Shown here: positions 55,633 through 64,000 of the stretch, in pieces
Numbering within the stretch: the stretch's first letter is position 1
Layout of the letters: each line of letters begins with the position of its first letter
From: Romanomermis culicivorax
Lineage: Eukaryota; Nematoda; Enoplea; Mermithida; Mermithidae
DNA: 64,000 nucleotides
Reading direction: 5' to 3'
Assembly (NCBI GenBank): GCA_963922205.1
Contig: CAWUHX010000291.1
Coordinates: forward strand, 62,001 to 126,000
Translations under genes and position numbers: made by a program
Notes under the pieces: model-generated
The model's database searches: none
What the model saw: only the letters and a program-made list of their open reading frames with translations
Told to the model about the DNA's origin: nothing

Positions 55633-58600
55633 TCATAAATCTAATGGTAAAGTAGTTATGCCATCATCTAACACTTTCCTCTTTATATACAAATATGGTA
55701 ATCCTTGTTTTTCTTGTATGTATGTCCAAATTTTATTATCAACTTGGGTTTTGAAACCAATATTTTCACCTTTCCAAGGTGTTTTTGTTGCCAAAACCAT
55801 ATTGTATTTGTCGAAGGTTAGATCATTGATCTTTTTCATAATACCTTTACAGCTTATTTTCTTTTCATTGTCTCCAATTCCTATGTAAGTTTTTGCTGAT
55901 AGGCAGCACATTGCAGTTCCTTGCCACTCAACTTTGAGCAATCCTGGTGTTCGCTTGTCTTTTTTTCTTGTTACAAACCATTTGGGATAAATTTCAGTTA
56001 TAAAATGGTTTTTAAATTCGGGTCTAACTGCATCAAGCAAAGTCTCTGTTGATAAAGCCAAATAAATGCTGTCAGTATCAGTTTCCATACACTGATATTT
56101 TGTTTGATCAAGGTAAATTTGAAGTACATCATGAAAGAATTCTAGCATCTTGATTTTTGCCCAATTATAAACAGATAAACCAATCACAATTGGCAAATAC
56201 AATTTGATTTCAGCTTTCCACATTTGCACTTTGTAACAGTTGGATGAAATACTTTCAATTTTTTTTACATAAGGACTGTAGCTACATTCTATAGCTTTTT
56301 CCTGATCACAGTAGAAAACATTCACATGTTTTTCTTTGTTTGTGAGTGTTTTACAATATCCGGTGTTACCAAGCAGTTTTATGTATCTGCTAAGATTGAT
56401 AACTCTGGGTCAGCATCTCCATCTTTGCGATGCTTTGTAACTACATCATGAAAATTTTCAAAGGGTTTTGATTCATCATGCTGAACAACTTCATAAATAT
56501 TATCCAGCACTAAGCCATGTTGAACCAAGAAACAAATCATTGGTGTAGATAGAAATATGTCTTTGCCAAAGTAGCTGCTAATTAAGCAGTCATGCGGTTT
56601 ACTTAATTGTCCAGTCTTCCATGCATATTCTTTCATATGATTTCCGATATCATCAATTCCAACTTGAGCATGCTTGATTATTGGAGGAAAGTCAGCATAC
56701 TTCTGTTTTAGATGCTTCGGTGTAGAAATGTCAACTCTTGCAAAGCCAAAAACCATTCCACTCAGAATTGAGGACTTCATTTGTTTATAAGGGAGGAATT
56801 TTGAATTGAAGAATGCTCTAAATAAATGTTTGTTCTGGGAAATGTATTTTTGACGAGACAACTTCCATTCACATTCCCATATGGTCACTAGATTGTATCC
56901 CAGTGATTGTATGTATTTCTCTTTTTCAACAATCCAGTCTTTTGCATTGATTGAATCTTTCCCTTTGTTTCACCATCCTGGGGGGCAGTCATGGCAGTGC
57001 CAGTAACATCCATAAAATTCGTAAGCAGTATTGGTCGTTTGACAAAATCCATCAACAAGTAAATGCTTCGGTCCAACCCATTTTTCTTTATTATTTCCTA
57101 AATGCTGAATATGGTATCCACATTTTTGTGACTCTTGTTCTAGCCACTCAATCGAAATTGACTTTGAGGAAACATTCTTTTTGAAGCCATCCTGATTGAG
57201 AACCCAGTGATCAAAGTGACCTGATGGTGTTGACATCAACTGAGCCCACAAATATAAAGCATTAAAATCTAACCCGATTATGCTTTTCACAATTCTCTCA
57301 GGATTATTCGGGATGAAGGTTGCATCTTTAATTGCTAATCGATTCATTACCATGGCAAGCCCTCCACGCATACTTGCCTTAAGTCTATAGCGTAGTTCCT
57401 TTGTTTTCTCATTGAATAACACAAAATGAGTTTCTGGTATACTGTTAAAGAGGTAATGCTCTGTTACACCAGGTAAAGAAAGAGCTTCTCTAAATACATC
57501 AATGTTGAAATTAATCCAATAAATTTGGGCCATATTGAGGCATGCTTCCGAAAATGGTTCAACATTGTGTAAATTATAGAATCTGAGATAATCAAACATA
57601 GTTTGCATCCCATTTTCATTCCACTGCTGCTGGCATTGATTGTATGACTCTTGACTGATGGATTCTTTCCTTAATGAACTATAGAAACATTCTTTGGCAG
57701 GGAGTTGTTTTTCATAAAGCTTTTTGAATGAATCTATATACTCGTACGGGAAAAAAGCTTTTGTTAGTTTGGCCTTATAAGCCCTCATGAATGTGTCAAG
57801 GCTGAAACCTGGAGCTGCATATACACTTGCATCCAAGAATTTGAGTGGATCAGCTGAAAGACATAGATTGAGATGATCCACTATTCTCGAAATTAACACA
57901 TCTGGATTGCTGTCAATTAGACACACAGCTTGTTCATATCCAGGCACATTAGAGGCTACTGCACAAGAGACTGGTTGATGCTCTGCAACATAAACTAGCT
58001 TATCTAATGCTGTCTTCTCTTCTTTGATCAATAACGATTCCAAATCATACACAGCAATATATTTGCAGAACTGTAAGGGCAATGGAATTTTTATATTTAA
58101 AGTCTCTAATAGTTCAAATACAGTTTGCTTTACTTGAAAAACACCTCCCACAAATTTATGACGAGTCTGTCCACTGTGACAATGATTATTGATATGCTCC
58201 TTCAAATTGGATGCATTTTTGAACAGTCGGCCACAATCCAAGCAACCATATCTTTTTGCATATTGGTCCAAGTTGATAATGTATGCGAAATGAGCTTTTC
58301 CTCCTTTGAGTAAATGAAATGTCAAGATTCATCAAATATTTATGTTTCTTCACTACATTTTTCCAAAATGTAGCATTTCTATTCTCATTCGTGTAGTATA
58401 TCTGTACATCAACATCAAATAGCTCTTCTAAATATGGTATTTCATCAAAATTTATGCCAAGAAATAAATCCACTGTTGGATGTATATCCTTTGATACACA
58501 ATACTGTTGAAGATAACTGAGGACATAATCTTTCTTCTCAAAATACCCCATAATGCACTGTGTTAGACATCTGAAGAAGCATAAGTTATCATTGAATCGA

Positions 58601-59472
58601 GTATGTTTTGAATCCTGAGTGATTCCAATAATGTTATGTCTTTGATAAGAAATCTGTTCAGGTAAAATGTAATTCCTACATCCAGCAACAAAATTCAACT
58701 GAGGCATTATGTAAAATTCTACATTGGTGACTGCAGCCAAATACCATTTTGTATTAGGGCGAGTAAATTTTTCAGTCATGTCTACTTGTTGTAAAGTATG
58801 AGCCAAATTCTGAAGGTCATCACTGTTTTTGATCATCAGAGGTTTCTCTAATAACATGAAATTATTATGACATGCATACCAATATTTGAGCTCTTCTGTC
58901 CCCCTATTTATGAGAATGCAGCCAATAGCTCCATTGATCCTGAAGCACTGCTTCTCTTTGAAATAAATATCCATTAGCATTTTAGAAAAATCTTCATTGA
59001 TCTGGCTCCATCGATAATTATAAACATGATCCAATAAATTGACTAGTGATTGTCGTGTTCGTATAAGTTGCCAATAATTCTGGATAGTATTGTGTAAATT
59101 GCCAGGGTAGTCCTCTATTTCCGGATTATCTGATTCTTCCTTGATCAGAATAGTACTATCATCTGATGTGTTCTGTTCTATAGCTCCAATCGAGTCTACT
59201 GGTTTAATCAACAAACACCCATTTATATGTTCTTTTGATAATAGAGACTCGAAGCAAGTGAATGCTGTATCACAGCAAAAGCATTCAAAAGAATTTGAAT
59301 GTTTGTCTCTAATGTGGGACTTCAATCGACGTTCATGGCTGTATGTTGTATAACAAATGGGACAGTTGTACCTCCAACCTTTATGCACTGCATTCATATG
59401 TTCAGTCATATATCTTTGTTCAGCAAAGGTTTTGCTACATTCTTCACATACAAAAAATCACTTTTCATTCAT
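55633..59472 (-). pseudogene. protein-primed DNA polymerase B (Polinton), broken
   Basis: About 1,280 codons from ATG 59472. The N-terminal part has C2H2 fingers (CPICYTTYSHERRLKSHIRD), later another (CGRLFKNASNLKEHINNHC). Exo I is AVYDLESLL, motif A is IIGLDFNALYLW, motif B is KLLGNTGYCKTL (normally YG) and motif C is METDTDSIYLAL. It would replicate the element from a protein primer. Breaks: TGA at codon 5 (59458-59460), a shift near 58,320 where two frames overlap, TGA at 56970-56972 with the same frame continuing, and a shift near 56,378. Motifs A and C are intact. Its own TATA box on the minus strand is at 59576-59584. Confidence 0.85.
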
Positions 59473-60128
59473 AATCAACACTAATTTTTGAAAAAAACTT
59501 TGATGACAATATAATAGAATTCACCTTCCTTCAAGTTGATAGAAATCACAAATGAGCTTACTCAAATTTTTTCTGCTTTTATACTTTCCTTGGTAGGATT
59601 ACTGTAGGCTGAGTTGGAACAGCAAAACCTACTGATCAATTCTATCAAATGTCACTTTTTCTGATGATTCATGCTGAAAATGAACTAGTTTTTTCTGGTT
59701 TTTTCTTATCTCACTTTTTGATCTGTCTTTCAAATCGAATTTAATCAAAATGCACATATAAAAACTTTCTTGCTTACGTCACTTTTCTTTAGACAAGCAG
59801 TCACCTTATGAGTCATTTTCTCAACTATCTTTGTATAAAAGTATTTCTTGCCTTTCAGCTAGCCTTGATTCACAACAATGAGCATGTGAATCACTTGAGC
59901 TTCTAGTACTGTACCTCACTGCTCTTTCAATTTGATCTCTTTGCTACTTTCACTAGTGGAAAAACATGCTATACTTAACCATCTTTTCATCTACATAAAA
60001 TGTTTCATATAGTGGGAAGGTTTTCAATCAATAAAGTTTAGGTAAACAAATAACAACTGGCTCTCTTTAAAAATTGATTGGTTGTTTTTTATGTATTGCT
60101 GGCTATAAAAGTTGGCTGGCTCTCTATA
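59473..60128. promoter_or_regulatory. divergent promoter region of the Polinton
   Basis: Between PolB (minus) and the first plus-strand gene. It contains TATAAAAG boxes at 59576-59584 (minus, for PolB), 59834-59841 (plus) and 60104-60111 (plus, 25 bases before ATG 60129). The plus box at 59834 has no intact frame after it (an ATG at 59878 meets a stop at once), so a small gene may have decayed in 59,880-60,050. Confidence 0.5.
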
Positions 60129-60356
60129 ATGAAGAAAAACATGGATGCTAACCACACTATTGAACATTTTCTAGCTTGCCTGGAAAGGCATAATGGGAAA
60201 ATAGTTTTCACTGAGATATGGTATTGTGTGGCTCTTTTGGCTGTACTAACAATACTGACTCTGTTGAAATTGTTGAGACGATATTTAGAAAACGTGTTCT
60301 CAAGAAAACCTGGGACTAGTACAAAAAGTGTCAGATTCAATATTGCAGATGTATAA
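60129..60356 (+). CDS. small single-pass membrane protein of the Polinton
   Basis: 75 residues from ATG 60129, chosen because a TATAAAAG box lies 25 bases upstream; a longer frame opens at a non-ATG codon before it. It has a polar N-terminal half, one strong hydrophobic helix (YCVALLAVLTILTLLKLL, about 37-54) and a basic C-terminus. No family is recognised. The position next to the integrase and intact frame suggest a genuine element gene, perhaps acting in the particle or at membranes. Confidence 0.5.
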   Translation: MKKNMDANHTIEHFLACLERHNGKIVFTEIWYCVALLAVLTILTLLKLLRRYLENVFSRKPGTSTKSVRFNIADV

Positions 60357-60388
60357 ATAAAAGTTTTACAGCAGCATGCTTAAAAAAA

Positions 60389-61441
60389 ATGGATAAGCTC
60401 TTTGAAAGCATATACTTTAACCCAAGCACAGGGTATTGTAGTGTTCAGAGCCTGTTATGACAGGCAAAAGCTAGTAATCCCAGGGTCACCCTGCGTTCGG
60501 TTAAGGAATGGTTACAAAAACAGCCAACCTATACTGTACACAAGTATGCTAGGCGCCATTACCCCAGGAATAATGTTCTAGTTACTGATATTGATGAACA
60601 GTGGAAAATGGATCTTGCAGACCTCAGTTCACTCGCCAGACATAATGATGGATACAAATTTTTTTTAAATTCTATAGATGTCCTGTCAAAATTTGCATGG
60701 TCTGTACCCTTGAAAAATAAAAATACATCATCTATTTTGCATGCCTTCCAAACAATTTTGAAATCTGGCAGAAAGCCACAAAAAATACAAACTGATGCTG
60801 GTACACAGTTTACAAATAAAGCCTTCCAGGCCTTATTAAAGAAACTTGGCATTAGTTTTTTCATAACTGCTAGTGAAACTAAGGCTAGCATTGTTGAGCA
60901 GTTCAATAGAACTTTAAAGGAAAGAATGTGGCGTCATTTTACTCAAAATAATACATACAAGTACCTAAACATTCTACCCCACTTGCTAAGCTCTTACAAC
61001 TCCACTAGGCATAGGACCATAGGTGTTGCTCCCATTGATGTTACTGATGAGAATACAGCTGGAATTGTTGAAAAGCTTTTCAGGAAATGTAAGTCTAGTG
61101 TACAATTTAAACTGGTCCCTGGTGACAAGGTACCCATAAGCAAAGTCAAAAGGACTTTTGAGAAGGGTTACACTCCCAATTGGAGTGATGAAGTTTTTGT
61201 GATTTGTGAGCAAAAAGCTAGATATCCTCCTGTATATAGGGTAGAAGATCAGCTGGGAGAAGTCATACAGGGTGTATTTTATGAGCCAGAATTACAGAAA
61301 ATTGATGAGATTACAGATGTCTGCATTATAGAAGAGATTATAGGAAAGAGAAAAAGGGCAGGGAAAACTGAATACTTTGTTAAATGGAAAAGTCACCCAC
61401 ATAAATTTAATAGTTGGGTGACAGATTTGATAAAACTATAG
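60389..61441 (+). pseudogene. retroviral-type integrase with chromodomain (Polinton)
   Basis: 351 codons from ATG 60389. The DDE core is D in KMDLADLSS, D in KIQTDAGTQF and E in KASIVEQFNRTLKE; the end has a chromodomain (KTEYFVKWKSHPHKFNSW). It would join the element ends to host DNA, and the chromodomain may direct it to marked chromatin. A single TGA at codon 24 (60458-60460) interrupts an otherwise perfect frame, in a spot where CGA to TGA decay would explain it. Starting at a later ATG (60608) would lose the zinc-binding N-terminus but keep the core, so a shorter protein is conceivable. Confidence 0.85.
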
Positions 61442-61613
61442 CTACAGAATGAAAACTAAACAATGATTTGCAGGTCTAAAAATTTTTCACCTGTGCCTGA
61501 TATTTCAGTATATAAGCAGCTTCAAAATTATTTTAATCATTTGATTAACTAGAACGGAGTCGAAAAAAGTTAAAGCTCTTATTGAACTCTGCGCTCGAAA
61601 CTTGCTAAGAGCC

Positions 61614-61817
61614 ATGTATCCCTTAATGATTGAACTGTGTTATTTTTGTCAAAAGAATAGCTCTGAAAGGGAGTGTTTCCAGTTATCTCAAGCTAAAACA
61701 TTCTTTACTATTGAAATGTGCCCAAAATGTCTAGAATACAATAAGGCATTGCAGGAAGATGGCATGGCTGTACTAAAGAAACAGCTGGCACTCATCATCA
61801 AGCCTACAGTAAACTAG
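61614..61817 (+). CDS. small Cys-rich Polinton protein
   Basis: 67 residues from ATG 61614 (an upstream TTG at 61602 is in frame but is less likely). It has CYFCQKN near the start and MCPKCLEYNK in the middle, which could bind a zinc ion. A TATATAAG box is at 61509-61516, about 100 bases before. No family is recognised. Confidence 0.5.
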   Translation: MYPLMIELCYFCQKNSSERECFQLSQAKTFFTIEMCPKCLEYNKALQEDGMAVLKKQLALIIKPTVN

Positions 61818-61929
61818 TGACATGTGATTTGCAAGTATTCTGTAACATTTTTTATGTATATAAGTTGTAAATTCTCCTTAGTCTTCAGTCTTCAAACTTT
61901 TCCTTCTACAGTTTAGTCACTTTTTCAAA

Positions 61930-62262
61930 ATGGAAGGTATTTTTTTAAATGTTGGACTGAGTATGGTCACTTTTCTCAAAAGACCTTATACTCAAAAAGA
62001 TGCAGCCAGATATGCCTCATATTTTTGGAATCGAATGAATGATGGCTACAAGCGTGAATGGAAGATTTTGACTAAAGTGGCCAATGAGCTGGATCATTGT
62101 ACGGGTAAGAGAGAACTGACTGGGTTTTGGCATTTTGCCAAGGCACTAGAAGGTTTGATAAAAACTTGCAGTGCTGGACCCCTTCTTTTGGAGATCTGGA
62201 TGAATCTTACTCCAGAGGCTGTACAAAAATATGATGATGAAGGTATAGATATACCCTATTAA
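61930..62262 (+). CDS. Polinton-encoded protein of unknown function
   Basis: 110 residues from ATG 61930, with TATATAAG at 61857-61864. Mixed helical composition with many aromatic residues (RYASYFWNRMNDGYKREW) and a C-terminus ending GIDIPY. I recognise no domain. Intact frame and its own TATA box argue for a real gene. Confidence 0.55.
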   Translation: MEGIFLNVGLSMVTFLKRPYTQKDAARYASYFWNRMNDGYKREWKILTKVANELDHCTGKRELTGFWHFAKALEGLIKTCSAGPLLLEIWMNLTPEAVQKYDDEGIDIPY

Positions 62263-62383
62263 TATTGTAATAATTGTGAGTTAATATTGTAATAAAAAAT
62301 AAAGACAAGAAAAAAATTAAAAGAGAAAAAAATTTGAAAAAAAATCAAAGCACAATTGCTGGTATTTCCAGCATGTTGCATGT

Positions 62384-62390
62384 TATAAAG
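62384..62390 (+). promoter_or_regulatory. TATA box of the ATPase gene
   Basis: TATAAAG lies 34 bases before ATG 62418. Equivalent TATAWAAG boxes precede five other Polinton genes (59576 on the minus strand, 60104, 61509, 61857 and 63037), which suggests one promoter for each gene. Confidence 0.5.
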
Positions 62391-62417
62391 GTTGAGAATC
62401 TATAGAAGAAAAAAAAC

Positions 62418-63041
62418 ATGGCTGTAAAATTTAATCACCCCTTTACATGTATTGTTGCTGGCCCTACAAAAGCGGGTAAAACAACCTTTGTAAAGAATTT
62501 AGTACTAAATGTGAAGTACTTCATTGAACCGGTTCCTGAACATATTCACTGGTTCTTTAGTGAGAAGCAGCCAGTCTACAATGATTTGTCTGGCAGAGTC
62601 AACTTCTATCAGGGATTACCTGACATGAACTTGATTAGAGAGCTCAGTCCTGCACCCCAACTTGTTATACTAGATGATCTCATGCAGGAAATGGCTAAAA
62701 ATAAGCACCTGGACATTCTTTTTACTCGTAGATGTCATCACATGAATGTGTCTGTAACACACATTGTTCAAAATGTTTTCTTCGAGGGTCTGAGAACATC
62801 TAGAATAAATGCAGAGTACCTCGTTTTGATGAAGAATCCTGCAGATAGGCTCCAAGTAAAAACTTTGGCAAGACAGTTGTTCCCTGATAAAGCAAAGTAC
62901 TTTCTCAAATCTTTCAATGATGCCACATTTAAACCATACAGTTATATAATTGTTGATCTTTCTCAAACAACACCTGATAAACTTAGACTCAGAGCTGATA
63001 TTTTCTCAAAATTTTCCGCGATATATGTGCCAAAAGTATAA
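62418..63041 (+). CDS. genome-packaging ATPase (FtsK/A32-like) of the Polinton
   Basis: 207 residues from ATG 62418. Walker A is AGPTKAGKTTF (residues 14-24) and Walker B is QLVILDDLM (about 88-96), followed by RRCHHMNVSVTHIVQN with the expected sensor-type polar residues. The family pumps DNA into the capsid in Polintons, adenovirus-like and nucleocytoplasmic large DNA viruses. The frame is intact and has the normal length for Polinton ATPases. A TATAAAG box is 34 bases upstream. Confidence 0.85.
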   Translation: MAVKFNHPFTCIVAGPTKAGKTTFVKNLVLNVKYFIEPVPEHIHWFFSEKQPVYNDLSGRVNFYQGLPDMNLIRELSPAPQLVILDDLMQEMAKNKHLDILFTRRCHHMNVSVTHIVQNVFFEGLRTSRINAEYLVLMKNPADRLQVKTLARQLFPDKAKYFLKSFNDATFKPYSYIIVDLSQTTPDKLRLRADIFSKFSAIYVPKV

Positions 63042-63072
63042 AAGTTGTCTATTCTTCAGTTGTTAGGTCAAA

Positions 63073-63429
63073 ATGCCTTGTGATCATCTTAGACATAATA
63101 TTGATTAAATCAGGGTACTAGCTAAGGCTAAACCCAAGCAACGTAAAGCTATTATTAGTGCTGCTGATTGTGAACTGATACTTTGTTTGTGTGAATGTAT
63201 ACTCAACTTTCTGGAAGGCAATATAAAAGTTGACAAAAATACCTTGAATAAATTAAGTTCCCACAAGGGACATTTATGAGTATTAGCAGATGAGAAAACA
63301 AGTCTCAGCAAAAGACGAGACATTCTAGAACAAAACGGTGGGTTTTTGCCCATATTGTTGGCACCAATTTTAGGGATAGCCGGACAATTACTAGCTGATG
63401 CAATTATAAAAAATGATGCATACAAATAA
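63073..63429 (+). pseudogene. Polinton small structural-type protein, two stops
   Basis: 119 codons from ATG 63073, with TATAAAAG at 63037-63044. In-frame stops lie at codon 12 (TAA) and at about codon 67 (TGA, after SSHKGHL, where Arg is plausible). The C-terminal part, KRRDILEQNGGFLPILLAPI then LGIAGQLLADAI, is a hydrophobic segment of a kind seen in many Polintons, which I take to be a particle-associated protein; this is from memory and is not certain. It ends 1 base before the next gene's ATG. Confidence 0.5.
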
Positions 63430-63430
63430 A

Positions 63431-64000
63431 ATGATTCTTCTACCACATGACATTGGTCATAGGGAAGACATAGCAGCTAATGTAATGACTGCTCTGGATA
63501 AAGAAATGAAGGATATTTTAACTAACAAGTCCTTGCCCTCTGACAGAAAGATAATCTTATACAATCAAGTATTGCATAGATATAGGCAGGCTACGCAGGA
63601 TCAAACCAGACCTTATGAGTTGACTGTTAGTGAACCTGTTGCAGAACACCACATCCCCGATCTGGAAGAAATAACACTGAAGCTAAAAAAGCCAGACACT
63701 GCTGAAAGCACTGTTGATGTTACCCCGAGAAAGGATGTGCTTTATGAAAAAACTATGAAAATTGTACCAAAAAAGTGGCATAGTCAAGCTAAAATGTTAT
63801 ATGATTATGCTGAAGATAATCCACACATGGAGTGGTCGGATAAAGGAGAAATGATTCTGAAAGGCAACAAAATAAGTGGAACTAACATTGTTGATTTGAT
63901 TTCTGATGTTGCAAGAGTTGGTCCGAGGCGTCAGCAAGCAATAGGGTCAGAATTGTTTGTAAAGAACCTCTTAAAGGAGAATGTGCCTCGAGATCTTTTT
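63431..64000 (+). CDS. Polinton protein, cut by the window end
   Basis: An open frame of 190 codons from ATG 63431 to the end of the window without a stop. Hydrophilic N-terminal two thirds with many Lys and Glu, then HMEWSDKGEMILKGNKISG followed by TNIVDLISDVARVGPRRQQ and LLKENVPRDLF. This final pattern, a short beta unit with D/GEMILKGNKI and a helix rich in Arg, is one I associate with Polintons of other animals, without a known role. It is intact as far as seen. Confidence 0.6.
   Translation, partial: MILLPHDIGHREDIAANVMTALDKEMKDILTNKSLPSDRKIILYNQVLHRYRQATQDQTRPYELTVSEPVAEHHIPDLEEITLKLKKPDTAESTVDVTPRKDVLYEKTMKIVPKKWHSQAKMLYDYAEDNPHMEWSDKGEMILKGNKISGTNIVDLISDVARVGPRRQQAIGSELFVKNLLKENVPRDLF

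Larger units (their letters stand above)
54697..64000. mobile_element. Polinton/Maverick element (incomplete, runs off the window)
   Basis: The left gene is a protein-primed PolB (minus). Rightward genes on the plus strand are a small membrane protein, a retroviral-type integrase with chromodomain, two small unknown proteins, an FtsK/A32-type packaging ATPase and two further Polinton-type proteins, the last cut by the window end. PolB, integrase and ATPase together define the group. Capsid and protease genes, expected for full elements of 15-25 kb, should lie beyond 64,000. Several genes carry TGA stops or shifts, so this copy is dying. The left boundary is inferred from the break in the gypsy element. 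Confidence 0.85.

Overview
The window looks like genomic DNA of a small animal, most likely a nematode on the left side. Evidence there: AT-rich intergenic DNA, very short introns (about 45-60 bp) with TTTCAG acceptors, an acceptor directly in front of a start codon that resembles a trans-splice site, and an intact four-membrane-segment claudin-like gene. Host genes are sparse and most of the DNA is transposable elements and their remains. All assignments come from reading the sequence; no similarity search was run.

Layout, left half (1-33,900). A possible exon (391-715) and a first exon of a secreted protein (2227-2632) lie among short inverted-repeat elements. A nearly complete Ty3/gypsy-type LTR retrotransposon occupies 8689-16494 on the minus strand, with two LTRs of about 635 bp and a CTGT target duplication. 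It carries gag, a TAG-separated segment with a membrane helix, the end of RT, RNase H, integrase and, in the place where an env gene often sits, a DEDDy 3'-5' exonuclease with all catalytic residues. The RT palm and the protease are absent. From 17,100 to 29,200 there are broken copies of a short-chain dehydrogenase (SDR) gene, split by MITEs, a 201-bp inverted-repeat element and a 98-bp minisatellite. A claudin-like gene (29,956-30,957, minus) is the clearest intact host gene.

Right half (33,950-64,000). The texture changes: CpG becomes visibly rare, the left-half MITE families are no longer seen, and the DNA is almost wholly old transposons. In order: a decayed Ty3/gypsy pol (minus); a transposon with inverted repeats of about 900 bp around a decayed gene; two divergent Penelope-like elements (RT, GIY-YIG) with a tRNA-like tail; a Ty3/gypsy element (plus) holding a nested hAT element with a perfect 8-bp target duplication; and the left part of a Polinton/Maverick that runs off the window (protein-primed PolB, integrase with chromodomain, packaging ATPase and small genes). 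The gypsy element stops before integrase where the Polinton region begins, which suggests nesting.

The most unusual finding is the exonuclease-bearing retrotransposon. It has two same-frame ORF pairs each split by one TAG codon, and its opposite strand holds a chain of well-formed introns across the LTR and leader that keeps one frame open. The sharp change near 33.9 kb should be tested as a possible assembly join or foreign segment.
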